A DNA stretch of 10,071 nucleotides from Candidatus Desantisbacteria bacterium CG2_30_40_21 (GCA_001873945.1 MNYI01000028.1:1-10071); one strand, 5' to 3'. Counted from the first letter of the stretch, positions 1 to 8,770 are shown. The notes: generated by a model not told the origin, from the letters alone. Numbers and translations are program-made.

Positions 1-30
1 TGAGAATTGCTGAAGTACATGAAAGAATTA

Positions 31-59
31 TTGACACAATAAGATAATTATGGTACAAT
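31..59 (+). promoter_or_regulatory. Sigma70-type promoter for the GH13 gene
   Basis: A TTGACA hexamer at 31-36 is separated by exactly 17 nt from TACAAT at 54-59, which is one base from the consensus -10. Transcription would start near 66 and run through the long palindrome at 90-249 before reaching the coding region. It is the best housekeeping-type promoter match upstream of the glycoside hydrolase gene. That it is used is an inference. Confidence 0.55.
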
Positions 60-89
60 TATTACAAAACCTAAAAGGCAGAAGTGGTG

Positions 90-249
90 AGGAGTCAAGA
101 AAAAATAAGTTGTACACCAAGAGTCACTGAGTCGCTTGGCTGGCAAGGCGTGAGAAGCGAGCATACTACTGTTCGTAAGCGACGAACAACAAAGCCAGCC
201 AAGATGAATCGGTGACACGACTCCTGCAACTTATTTTTTCTTGACTCCT
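90..249. repeat. 160-nt near-palindromic element in the leader of the GH13 gene
   Basis: The outer arms, 90-112 and 227-249, are perfect 23-nt inverted repeats; the left arm begins AGGAGTCAAGAAAAAATAAG. Further in, GTCAC pairs with GTGAC and CTTGGCTGGC (135-144) pairs with GCCAGCCAAG (193-202). At the centre is a small hairpin, GTTCGT-AAGCG-ACGAAC, ending near 187. The right arm contains a run of six T. No protein is encoded. Positions 135-196, read on the minus strand, align without net length change to 9996-10057 and share TGTTGTTC and TCACGCCTTGC, so this is a repeat family present at least twice. It is probably a small non-autonomous mobile element or a dispersed palindrome, and as RNA it would form one long stem. 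Confidence 0.88.
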
Positions 250-315
250 TAACTGTTGAAACCAAATCTATATGGCGTTTGCAATTCTGATTCTAAACAA
301 GGAAATGTGAAAATT

Positions 316-3300
316 ATGAAGACAAAAAAATTAGAAATTGAAGATTCCTTCCCTGTACCTTTGTGCCTCTGTGCCTCTGTGCCTTCTTCCCTTCTTCCTC
401 CTTCTGTGCCTTTGTATCCTGTTGAATTTCATATCTCTAAGGTATCAAGGGACAAATATCAGTTTGATGAAATCATTTTCAGTATGACTGGTAATGTTAT
501 CTTTGCTGATTTTAAGGCAGTCAGGCTATTTGCTGAAAAGATCAATGCTCAGATGGACAAGGGCGAACATATAGGTTTGCCCCTACAGGATATAATTATG
601 CCTGGTGATATTGGTGCTATGGGGTTAATTGATGAAATACTTCACCTTGTTTGCAGTAAGTACCGTACTGAAAGGAATCAGGCAGTATGGGAAAAGGGTT
701 ATTCATGGCTGATAAATGTTGTTGGAGAGGATGCTGTGAGGATAGCATTGAAAGAATTTGTATCTCAGTTTCCAACAGTAGCTGTGTATCAGGGCAAGCA
801 GTCAGTCGAAGAATTCGTTGTTGGGACAACAAGTAGCATCCCCAATACTTACATTATTTTGGAAGAAATACTCCTGCTCCATTTGGCAAATACAAATCCA
901 GCCTTTTCCCCATTCATTGAATTATTTGATGATACTCAATTAGCCAATAAAACTGCATATCAAAGGGTTATGTCCTCTATGAATGATTTCTTTCTGACGC
1001 AGCCTGCCTTTGGACCAAACAACCAACCCTTACTTGAGATGCTTCGGGCACCGGTTGTGGTTTCCCCCTATTCCTTACTTGGACAACTTGAATATATTCG
1101 GAACAATTGGGGGGACATGCTTCCTGAATCCTTGATTTCCTTGATATTACGAATGGAAGATGTTATTAAAGAGGATGAAAAACTTTTCTTTGCAGCCGGG
1201 GTTCATGCTGTTGCCTCTCCTCTATTGATTCCTGAGTTTGGGGAAGAATCAGGGGTTTATGAAGAGCATGAAAGGTTTAGCCATGACTTAGATTGGATGC
1301 CAAATGTTGTCCTTCTGGCAAAAAATACCTATGTCTGGCTGCATCAATTAAGCGTAAAATATCAACGAGAAATTACCCGATTAGATCATATCCCTGATGA
1401 AGAATTAGATACATTATCTAAGTGGGGTTTTACGGCACTCTGGCTTATAGGTATTTGGGAACGCTCCCCAGCGTCCCAGAGGATTAAACAGATATGCGGC
1501 AATCTTGAGGCTGTTTCATCCGCATACTCTATCCATGATTACATTATTTCTGAGGATCTTGGCGGAGAGGCTGCCTTTGAGAACCTTAAGTATCGTGCAT
1601 GGCAAAAAGGGATTCGTCTGGCAGGTGATATGGTGCCAAATCATATGGGAATATTTTCCAGATGGGTGGTTGAACACCCGGATTATTTTGTTCAAGTAGA
1701 TTATAGCCCCTTTCATGTGTATCAATTCAACGGTCCAAACCTTTCATGGGATGGAAGGATTGGTATCTTTCTTGAGGATGGTTATTGGAACAAAAATGAT
1801 GCGGCTGTTGTTTTTAAGAGGATCGATTACCAGACTGGAGAGACAAGGTATATCTATCATGGTAATGATGGCACTCATATGCCATGGAATGATACCGCAC
1901 AATTGGATTTTTTGAAACCAGTTGTACGAGAGGCAGTTATCCAGTTAATACTTCATGTTGCCAGAAAATTCTCTATTATTCGCTTTGATGCAGCCATGAC
2001 ATTGGCAAAAAAGCATTTTCAACGACTCTGGTACCCACAACCGGGAAGCGGCGGCGATATTCCTTCGCGGGCAGAGCATGGCATGACGAGATCCCAGTTT
2101 GATGAGGTATTTAATGAGGAATTCTGGAGAGAGGTTGTGGATAGAATAGCTGTTGAGGTGCCGGATACCTTGCTTCTTGCCGAGGCATTCTGGCTCATGG
2201 AGGGCTATTTTGTCCGAACACTGGGTATGCATCGGGTTTATAATAGTGCCTTCATGCACATGCTTAAGGCTGAAGAAAACCAGAAGTATCGAAATGTCTT
2301 AAAAAATGTTCTAGAGTTTAATCCGCAAATATTGAAACGATTTGTCAATTTCATGAATAATCCGGATGAGGATACGGCTGTTGTCCAATTTGGACGGGAC
2401 GATAAATACTTTGGCGTGTGTATCCTGCTGATTACCCTTCCAGGGTTACCCATGTTTGGACACGGACAGATAGAAGGCTTTACTGAAAAATATGGCATGG
2501 AATATAAGAAATCCTACTTGGATGAAATTGTGGATGAATGGTTGGTTGAACGGCACAAAAGAGAGATTTTCCCTCTGCTAAAGAAACGATACTTGTTCAG
2601 TGATGTGGAACACTTTGTCCTATATGACTTTTATACTTCATCTGGCATGGTCAATGAAAATGTGTTTGCCTACTCTAATTGCTATGGCACAGAAAGGGCA
2701 TTGGTTATTTATAATAATAAATATGAGTCAACCTGTGGCTGGATTCATACCTCTGTTGCCATGAATGAGGAGGGGCGACTTATTCAAAAGAGTCTGGCAC
2801 AGGGATTGGCAATAAAGGATAATGGACAATATTACTATTCGTTCAGGGATAATATCTCAGGATTAGAGTATCTTCGTTGTGGGCAGGATCTTGCTCAAAA
2901 TGGGCTTTATGCAGAGCTGGAAGGGTTTAAGTATCAGGTGTTTCTTGATGTTAAGGAGATACAGGATGACCATAAGGGAACATATGCCAGACTGACTGGT
3001 TTTTTAGACGGTCGTGGTATTTCAAACATTGAAGATGCTCATTATGAACTATCTATAAAGGGGATACAGGAGCGGTTTCTTGAGATGACAAGCCCTCAAA
3101 TGCTAAGGGATATGTTGTCTCATGCGAATATTTTTAGTCAAGGGATGTATGCCTTGCTTGGGGAGATACGAGAATGTGGGTATGGGGCTGAGTCGAATAT
3201 AGTCAAGAAACTGGAGTCTGTTTTGTCTGCTATCTATTGGTTATTTGAAGATGCAGAGGCACAGAGTAAGGACACTATCCTTCGACAGGGTTATCCCTTT

Positions 3301-3837
3301 GAATCGGACGAAAAAGGCTGGAGGATATTATTGTTATGGCTCATTGTCCATCAGCTGGGCAAAGATGAACAGGAAAGCGTTGAATTGATTGACAGATGGC
3401 GATTAAACGAGGGCATTATCAAGAGCATCGAGATGCTTGGTGTCAATCATCAAGCAGCAGTCAAAGAGTTGTTATTAATCAAGATATTGGTGAAAAATTA
3501 TCGTTGGTTTGAATATTCCCAGCAGGCACATAGAGAAACGAGTCAGGCTACTGCCTCCTTTAATCTCAAGCAACTGCTTGAACAACCACTGGTTCAGGAA
3601 TATCTCCAGATAAACCAATACGAAGGTGTTAACTATCTCCACAAAGAAAGCTTTGAGGATATGCTTTATTGGTTGTCTGTTGTTGCATACATACAAATTA
3701 TGCCAGAAACAGAAAAACAGGACATATCCGCAATATCAGCCAGATTAAATGAGACAATAAAGAAATATCTTCATCTGGCAGAGAGCTGTGGGTATCAGGT
3801 GGAAGAAATGTGTGACAATATTTATGGGACATGTTAA
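316..3837 (+). CDS. Alpha-amylase family (GH13) protein with long N- and C-terminal extensions
   Basis: The product is 1173 residues from the ATG at 316. The middle, about residues 340-760, is a GH13 (beta/alpha)8 barrel. Conserved region I is GDMVPNHMG (437-445). Region II is IIRFDAAM, with the presumed nucleophile Asp558. Region III is LLLAEAF, with the presumed acid/base Glu623. Region IV is NNPDED, with Asp684, where the usual NHD reads NPD. It should act on alpha-glucans, by hydrolysis or transglycosylation; the exact substrate cannot be read from sequence. Residues 36-330 and 910-1173 look mostly helical and I do not recognise them. No signal peptide is evident, so it is probably cytoplasmic. 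Start choice: ATG 316 has AAGGA 12 nt upstream. TTG 256 (20 codons earlier) has no ribosome site. GTG 406 would begin just before family-like sequence (VEFHIS). Residues 13-33 are encoded by a CT-rich repeat and look non-native. Stop is TAA. Confidence 0.9.
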   Translation: MKTKKLEIEDSFPVPLCLCASVPSSLLPPSVPLYPVEFHISKVSRDKYQFDEIIFSMTGNVIFADFKAVRLFAEKINAQMDKGEHIGLPLQDIIMPGDIGAMGLIDEILHLVCSKYRTERNQAVWEKGYSWLINVVGEDAVRIALKEFVSQFPTVAVYQGKQSVEEFVVGTTSSIPNTYIILEEILLLHLANTNPAFSPFIELFDDTQLANKTAYQRVMSSMNDFFLTQPAFGPNNQPLLEMLRAPVVVSPYSLLGQLEYIRNNWGDMLPESLISLILRMEDVIKEDEKLFFAAGVHAVASPLLIPEFGEESGVYEEHERFSHDLDWMPNVVLLAKNTYVWLHQLSVKYQREITRLDHIPDEELDTLSKWGFTALWLIGIWERSPASQRIKQICGNLEAVSSAYSIHDYIISEDLGGEAAFENLKYRAWQKGIRLAGDMVPNHMGIFSRWVVEHPDYFVQVDYSPFHVYQFNGPNLSWDGRIGIFLEDGYWNKNDAAVVFKRIDYQTGETRYIYHGNDGTHMPWNDTAQLDFLKPVVREAVIQLILHVARKFSIIRFDAAMTLAKKHFQRLWYPQPGSGGDIPSRAEHGMTRSQFDEVFNEEFWREVVDRIAVEVPDTLLLAEAFWLMEGYFVRTLGMHRVYNSAFMHMLKAEENQKYRNVLKNVLEFNPQILKRFVNFMNNPDEDTAVVQFGRDDKYFGVCILLITLPGLPMFGHGQIEGFTEKYGMEYKKSYLDEIVDEWLVERHKREIFPLLKKRYLFSDVEHFVLYDFYTSSGMVNENVFAYSNCYGTERALVIYNNKYESTCGWIHTSVAMNEEGRLIQKSLAQGLAIKDNGQYYYSFRDNISGLEYLRCGQDLAQNGLYAELEGFKYQVFLDVKEIQDDHKGTYARLTGFLDGRGISNIEDAHYELSIKGIQERFLEMTSPQMLRDMLSHANIFSQGMYALLGEIRECGYGAESNIVKKLESVLSAIYWLFEDAEAQSKDTILRQGYPFESDEKGWRILLLWLIVHQLGKDEQESVELIDRWRLNEGIIKSIEMLGVNHQAAVKELLLIKILVKNYRWFEYSQQAHRETSQATASFNLKQLLEQPLVQEYLQINQYEGVNYLHKESFEDMLYWLSVVAYIQIMPETEKQDISAISARLNETIKKYLHLAESCGYQVEEMCDNIYGTC
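353..418. repeat. CT-rich TCTGTGCC-type short repeat inside the 5' end of the GH13 gene
   Basis: Units of TTGTGCC and TCTGTGCC follow each other, then degrade to TTCTTCCC-like units and end in another TGTGCCTTTG. The period is about 8 nt. It is translated as a Pro/Leu/Cys/Ser stretch unlike the rest of the protein. Repeats of this flavour are normally intergenic in bacterial genomes. Here it sits between the likely start codon and the first family-like residues, so it was probably captured into the reading frame or marks a wrongly placed start. Confidence 0.5.
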
Positions 3838-3917
3838 GCCGCTGGCGGGGGTAGGGGATGGAAAAAACAGCAACACTGCATTTGCCCCGGCAATAAGAAT
3901 TTTCATGATGATATTCC

Positions 3918-6900
3918 TTATTTTATTATCCCAATCTTGCCCTGTTTAATCGAGCCAGCATGGTCATTTATCAGATAAAGATAAATTCCAGAGGCAAGAT
4001 CTGTTGGTATCGCCCACGGTACATCATCTAATAAGGACGAGAATTCTGCGACCAATTCACCACTAATGGTATATATCTTTATGGTTTTTTCCTTACCCGC
4101 TGTAAGCTGAGCAAAGGTTATTGTCTGCCCCACAAAAGCAGGATTGGGATAGACACGAATATTGTCTAAATTAGAATACCTCATGGGAATGACAACACTT
4201 ACCTCATGCTTTTCCATTATTACCTCTGGCAGGGACAGATTGATAAGATCCACTGGTTTATTATCAATTGCATTAGGTGCCTCCACAAACTTGGTGGTTC
4301 CGTTTTTCTCTGGAGCAAAATCAAATCCAACCCTAGCCGTAACACCATAAGCCTTTATCCTGAATGGTATCACCGCAAATAATCCGCCATCCCCGGTTTG
4401 AGGATCTATCATGCCTACCGCATAATCAATCTTACCCAGATTATTATCTGCATTATTGATTAATGAATAGACATCTCCAGTAGGATAGGTGCCTGGCTGA
4501 ATATTGATCCCTTCTACTTTAGGCAGAGAATCAATTGCCTCTAATACATCAGGATTAAACGAAAGATGTACCTCGCCAGCCATGAAATCCGTTGCCTCAC
4601 TAATAGTTATCTTGAGATAGATGGTATTGCCCACTCGCAGGTCATTTATATCCACACCCTCAAGTGTCGAAAGATCAAAGGATAGGTTTATCTGACCAGA
4701 GGAAGAGGCTTTAGCCCTAAGTGGTATTGCTTCTTGCCATGGTTGCACACCTGACATGGAAGGTGCTCTCAGTCCCCCAAACAAGCCTTGAGTCTTATTG
4801 AAATTATTCCTCAAAATAATAAAATCTGGCGATAATACAGCTTGATTATGATCAAAATCAGCTTCTCTATAGTTTAGCCAGTCAGGCTTGGCAGGTGTCG
4901 CACCTTTTCGCCAGGCATAGGCAAATAATGGCCAGTCTGAAGCATCTACCCCGCCGTCATCACTAACATCCCCGGCTAATAAACTCATGGTTCCAATATA
5001 GGTTGTATCCTCAAATTGGATTGGGCTGATATTGACCGTGTTAAGCGTGGCACAAGATGCCCCCCATGTGTCAAACTTGAGGGTATATATTCCTACAGGG
5101 ATATGGTTAAAGGCAAAATAGGAATTACTATCTGTAGTCATGGTAGCACCAGTTTCAAGAATTTTTACCTGAATATCTGAGCAATGTGTCCCATACCTAT
5201 TCAAACCCAGCCTGAGTACGCAAAAGCCAGCTATGTTCCCAAACCTTCTTAATGAAGAGGCTGTAAACGAAACTGGAGAGCCTGATAGCCCGGAAGATAC
5301 GGCCGAAATAGCATATGTTCCTGGTGGCTCTGTGCCAAGGGTCATAGAAGATGATGCCATGCCGTAAATATTAGTTGTAGTCATTGTTGGTGATATAAAA
5401 TATTCTGTAGCACCGGATGGAGTATGAATAACCTGCCAGCCTATATCTACGCCCGGGCAAGGATTATTGTATACATCCACCACCTTGACCACAAACGGCT
5501 CGTTCAGGGTAAGGGTACAGGTATTTGTCTGATTATTCCCGGAGACATAACTTAGTGCTGTTGGTGTGCCAGGGGTAATAATGGCTGAGGTTGTACATGT
5601 AAGTCCAAGATACGCAGCCATAATGGTATGGGTTCCCATATTCTTTGCATGAAAGACATTACCGTTAAAATCCCCACCACCTGAGGCAGTAAAAATCGTT
5701 GACCCGGTAATATCAATCAACAAATCTCCGTCACTGATGCATTGATAGGCAATGTATTCATCTGCCCGCATTACTCTATTTTGTGGCTGAATCCTGAGCC
5801 CGCTAATGACATAGTACGATGCATCTTCCTTAGCAAAAGGAATCTCAACAGCAGTTTCATCCCTTTCTGTGTACAATTTAGTCTGACTATTAATGGTTAC
5901 ATCTGATATTCCCCGCTCTTTTGCTCTGAATTGTAAGTAGCAAAGTACCCCGGAACCAGTACCAGAGCCAGCCATTAAGCCAAACGAGTATTTTATTGTC
6001 CCTGTGTCAATCAGTGTTACAGCAGAACAATTTGGCATAAATGTTCCGCTACCCACAGATATAGCCTCAAGTATATCCGGGTTAAAGTCAATATAAATAT
6101 CGGCTGAAACCAATTGGCTTACATTTACTATCTCTATCTGTGAAGAGAATTCCTCACCCTTGACAATATTTTGTGTCGAGGGGGTGATTTTCATGGTAAC
6201 AGAGGAACGGAGCATAAAACGGTCAGTATCCATAGCGTTGGTGATTTGTCCTCTGGCGATAAGGGTTGTTGTGCCCATGGGTTGGGCATTAGCCGTGAAG
6301 ATTAATTGGAAATTACCGTTAACCATAGTATTAGTAACGGCAATCGTGTTAGTATTTCCAAAATCAATGGCAACCGTCTCTCCACTGCCAAACCCATTGC
6401 CAGCCACCGTAATACGGGCACCTATCTGTCCGGATTTTGGAGAAATCAGGATAATATGTGGCAATATCCTGAAATAGGCAGAGCTGATAAAGCCAGGGGT
6501 AAGCCCAGTAATTCTAACAGCAGTTGTCCCATAGGACTGAATATCTGCAGTAAATACTGCAATAAATGTACCGTCGGCATTTGAATTTACACTACAAATA
6601 GTTAGTGTTGTGCCAAAATTAATCCGTAGCGATTCATTTGCTCCAAACCCATTACCAGCAATAGTAACCCAACTTCCAACAGTGCCTTGAGTTGGGGTAA
6701 GAAGGATGGTACTGGGCATGATGAAGAATCTGTATGCAGCCATCTGACCAGTCATCACACCTGATGCCATAATGGTTGTGGTCCCGGCAGGCTGTGTATC
6801 CACGGTAAAGCTGGTGTCAAAACTGCCTGTTTCATTTGCAGTTGTAATATTAATAGTAGCTGTATGTCCAAGGGAGATACGAATAAGCTCGTTTGCACCA

Positions 6901-8717
6901 AACCCATTACTCATTATCCTCACCACAGTGCCTACACTGCCAGAGATCGGGCTTATCATGACAATGGAAGAACAAATATTAAAGCTTGTCCTTGCCTCAG
7001 CCAGAGAGCTTTGGCCAATAATGGTAATAGTGGTTATACCATAGGGTTGGGTGTTTACTGTAAATGTTATGGCAAAATTGCCATAACTGGAAGTTGTTCC
7101 CAGTGTAATAGTCGAAATGGTCCCAAAGTTTACCCGAATACTCTCATTAGAGCCAAAACCATTGCCACTTATAGTAACATAAGTACCTACCGTACCCGTG
7201 GTAGGGGTTAAGCAGATAATGTTTGCTTTCATGGCGAATGTACTTGCGGCACATATGCCAGATATATTCCCGTAGGCAGCAACGGTTGTTGTTCCATAGG
7301 GTTGGGTGTCAGTGGTAAAGCAAGTACTAAATGTGCCAATAACATTACTGTAAACACTGACAATAGTTGGCGTAGTACCAAAAGCAAACCGTATCATTTC
7401 ATTTGGCATGTATCCATTGCCTGCCACGGTAACAGTACATCCTACCGTGCCGCTGACAGGGATTGCCGATATCCTGGGCAGGATAAAGAATACAGCATTA
7501 GCGGTTTTGCCAGAGGATAAGCCTGTGGCTCTAATGGTGGTACTTCCACAAGGCTGGGTATCTGCAATAAAGATGGTGGAAAAGGTGCCATTGGCACCAG
7601 AGATGGTTGTCCCTATGGCACTGCACATCCCAAAATCAAGCCGTATCATTTCGGTTGGTATGTATCCGTTGCCGGACACGGTAACAATACTGCCTACCGT
7701 ACCGGAGGTGGGGATGATATTGATTTGTGTCGGTTGTGGAGGGGCACCTTGATACTCGTAAGCACCCATGTCAACGGTGACATTATTGTATATTCTTGGA
7801 TTGCCGTCCTTGTCGGTAGATGGGATGAAGGGGGCGGTGTTGGAGCCGGTGTTGATGCAGGGGGAGGTGGATTGGAGGTTAAAGTTACCAACGCCTACAA
7901 ATAATGGGTCGGCATTGATGTTACCTGTTCCTGCATAACCACCTTTAATATCGGAGTAGGTGATGTTTATGGAGCTGTCACCAGCTAAAGAGATTTCCTG
8001 TGGATTATTTCCCCAGAGGATGCTGTTGACTATTCTCGGCAAGGAATCGTAGCACCAAATCCCGCCGCCGCTGTCAGAAGTTGAATTTCCGCTGATGGTG
8101 CAGTTGGTTATCGTCGGCGAGGAGGAGAAACCGCAACAAATCCCGCCGCCACGATAACTTGAATTTCCGCTAATGATGCAGTTGGTGAGCATCGGCGAGG
8201 AATAATCGCAACAAATCCCGCCACCGTAATAAGCTGAATTTCCGCTGATGGTGCAGTCGGTGAGCATCGGTGAGGAGTAGTTGCAATAAATCCCGCCACC
8301 AGCATAACCAGCTGAATTTCCACTGATGGTGCAGTTGGTAATTGTTGGCGAGGAATAGTAACAATAAATCCCGCCACCATCAGCCGTTTCATTCCGTATG
8401 GTGAACCCACTCAAAACCGAGCCAGTCCCCTCACCAGAATTAAAGGTTACCACACTACCACTGGCATTACCGTCAATAATGGTACTAGTAGTGCCATGGA
8501 CAGATTGGACAGTGATGGTTTTGCCAGAGAAGTTGATGCTTTCTGTATATATTCCATTATTTACCAACACCCTATCCCCATTTGATGCTGCATTAATAGC
8601 CCCCTGAATAGTAGTATAACTCCCAGGCACATAAATATCCGCCGCCTCTGCCTTCAATCTCAATCCACATCCCAAAACCCCCAAAACCATTAATGCTACC
8701 AATATTTTTTTACTCAT
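3918..8717 (-). CDS. Giant exported modular protein: beta-helix, six IPT/TIG-like repeats, cohesin- and dockerin-like domains, C-terminal sorting-like domain
   Basis: The product is 1599 residues. Residues 1-26 are a signal peptide with probable cleavage after AEA; VLGC at 14-17 is a weak alternative lipobox. Residues 27-325 form a right-handed beta-helix of the Pmp/NosD type, with five rungs of SSPxITNCTISGNS...GGGIYC. Residues 331-838 hold six ~84-residue IPT/TIG-like modules, each opening like SGTVGxxVTVxGNGF. Residues 840-961 are cohesin-like (FNPDILEAISVGSG). Residues 972-1155 are Ig-like and 1158-1245 resemble a carboxypeptidase-regulatory fold. Residues 1247-1308 are dockerin-like, with EF-hand loops DVSDDGGVDASD and DFDHNQAVLSPD. 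Residues 1355-1490 are a second cohesin-like domain. Residues 1519-1599 resemble FlgD-Ig or type IX sorting domains (RVYPNP ... SGIYLYLI ... KIGIIK). A cell-surface adhesin or scaffold is the likely role; the ligand is unknown. The ribosome site AAGGAGG lies 9 nt before ATG. Monocistronic, convergent with the GH13 gene. Confidence 0.93.
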   Translation of the reverse strand: MSKKILVALMVLGVLGCGLRLKAEAADIYVPGSYTTIQGAINAASNGDRVLVNNGIYTESINFSGKTITVQSVHGTTSTIIDGNASGSVVTFNSGEGTGSVLSGFTIRNETADGGGIYCYYSSPTITNCTISGNSAGYAGGGIYCNYSSPMLTDCTISGNSAYYGGGICCDYSSPMLTNCIISGNSSYRGGGICCGFSSSPTITNCTISGNSTSDSGGGIWCYDSLPRIVNSILWGNNPQEISLAGDSSINITYSDIKGGYAGTGNINADPLFVGVGNFNLQSTSPCINTGSNTAPFIPSTDKDGNPRIYNNVTVDMGAYEYQGAPPQPTQINIIPTSGTVGSIVTVSGNGYIPTEMIRLDFGMCSAIGTTISGANGTFSTIFIADTQPCGSTTIRATGLSSGKTANAVFFILPRISAIPVSGTVGCTVTVAGNGYMPNEMIRFAFGTTPTIVSVYSNVIGTFSTCFTTDTQPYGTTTVAAYGNISGICAASTFAMKANIICLTPTTGTVGTYVTISGNGFGSNESIRVNFGTISTITLGTTSSYGNFAITFTVNTQPYGITTITIIGQSSLAEARTSFNICSSIVMISPISGSVGTVVRIMSNGFGANELIRISLGHTATINITTANETGSFDTSFTVDTQPAGTTTIMASGVMTGQMAAYRFFIMPSTILLTPTQGTVGSWVTIAGNGFGANESLRINFGTTLTICSVNSNADGTFIAVFTADIQSYGTTAVRITGLTPGFISSAYFRILPHIILISPKSGQIGARITVAGNGFGSGETVAIDFGNTNTIAVTNTMVNGNFQLIFTANAQPMGTTTLIARGQITNAMDTDRFMLRSSVTMKITPSTQNIVKGEEFSSQIEIVNVSQLVSADIYIDFNPDILEAISVGSGTFMPNCSAVTLIDTGTIKYSFGLMAGSGTGSGVLCYLQFRAKERGISDVTINSQTKLYTERDETAVEIPFAKEDASYYVISGLRIQPQNRVMRADEYIAYQCISDGDLLIDITGSTIFTASGGGDFNGNVFHAKNMGTHTIMAAYLGLTCTTSAIITPGTPTALSYVSGNNQTNTCTLTLNEPFVVKVVDVYNNPCPGVDIGWQVIHTPSGATEYFISPTMTTTNIYGMASSSMTLGTEPPGTYAISAVSSGLSGSPVSFTASSLRRFGNIAGFCVLRLGLNRYGTHCSDIQVKILETGATMTTDSNSYFAFNHIPVGIYTLKFDTWGASCATLNTVNISPIQFEDTTYIGTMSLLAGDVSDDGGVDASDWPLFAYAWRKGATPAKPDWLNYREADFDHNQAVLSPDFIILRNNFNKTQGLFGGLRAPSMSGVQPWQEAIPLRAKASSSGQINLSFDLSTLEGVDINDLRVGNTIYLKITISEATDFMAGEVHLSFNPDVLEAIDSLPKVEGINIQPGTYPTGDVYSLINNADNNLGKIDYAVGMIDPQTGDGGLFAVIPFRIKAYGVTARVGFDFAPEKNGTTKFVEAPNAIDNKPVDLINLSLPEVIMEKHEVSVVIPMRYSNLDNIRVYPNPAFVGQTITFAQLTAGKEKTIKIYTISGELVAEFSSLLDDVPWAIPTDLASGIYLYLINDHAGSIKQGKIGIIK
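6204..7727 (-). repeat. Six tandem IPT/TIG-like modules within the surface protein gene
   Basis: Six copies of about 84 codons (residues 331-415, 416-498, 499-584, 585-668, 669-753, 754-838). Each has a P-x-SGTVG opening, a GNGF/Y-x-x-NE-x-IR segment, a DTQPxGTTT segment and a short hydrophobic end. Copies have clearly diverged at DNA level, so this is an old expansion rather than a recent duplication. Confidence 0.88.
8028..8381 (-). repeat. Beta-helix rung repeats (25-27 codon period) within the surface protein gene
   Basis: Five units encode GGG-I-[YCW]-C ... SSP-x-[IL]-T-[ND]-C-x-ISGNS at residues 113-230. The spacing between the GGGI motifs is 26, 25, 25 and 27 residues. DNA identity is high between units: segments such as AATTTCCGCTGATGGTGCAG recur almost unchanged. 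That indicates recent or ongoing duplication or gene conversion. Confidence 0.9.
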
Positions 8718-8726
8718 TTAACCCTT

Positions 8727-8733
8727 CCTCCTT
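8727..8733 (-). promoter_or_regulatory. Strong ribosome binding site of the surface protein gene
   Basis: On the minus strand AAGGAGG lies 9 nt before the ATG at 8717-8715. It fixes that start codon, which also opens a proper signal peptide. A TATAAT lies at 8768-8773 on the same strand but lacks a convincing -35 at normal spacing. Confidence 0.85.
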
Positions 8734-8770
8734 GAAATGTTATTTATTACAAACAGTATAAAATGCCATT

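Noticed and set aside
3838..3917. Possible terminator between the convergent genes (T6 on the minus strand after a short stem near 3861-3890)
   Set aside because: The best stem before the T run has only about four pairs, one of them a wobble. The GC-rich GCCG...CGGC pairing needs large bulges. Not enough to call in either direction.
8028..8400. CRISPR-like regular repeats
   Set aside because: The repeats are in frame, encode beta-helix rungs, vary in length by whole codons and have no unique spacers.
8108..8410. Alternative minus-strand frames in the beta-helix repeat region
   Set aside because: They are open only because the underlying DNA is repetitive. The main frame has a signal peptide, ribosome site and recognisable fold.
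8667..8679. Lipoprotein signal in the surface protein (VLGC)
   Set aside because: The lipobox is weak (Leu at -2), and a good signal peptidase I site (AEA|A) follows nine residues later, so ordinary export is more likely.
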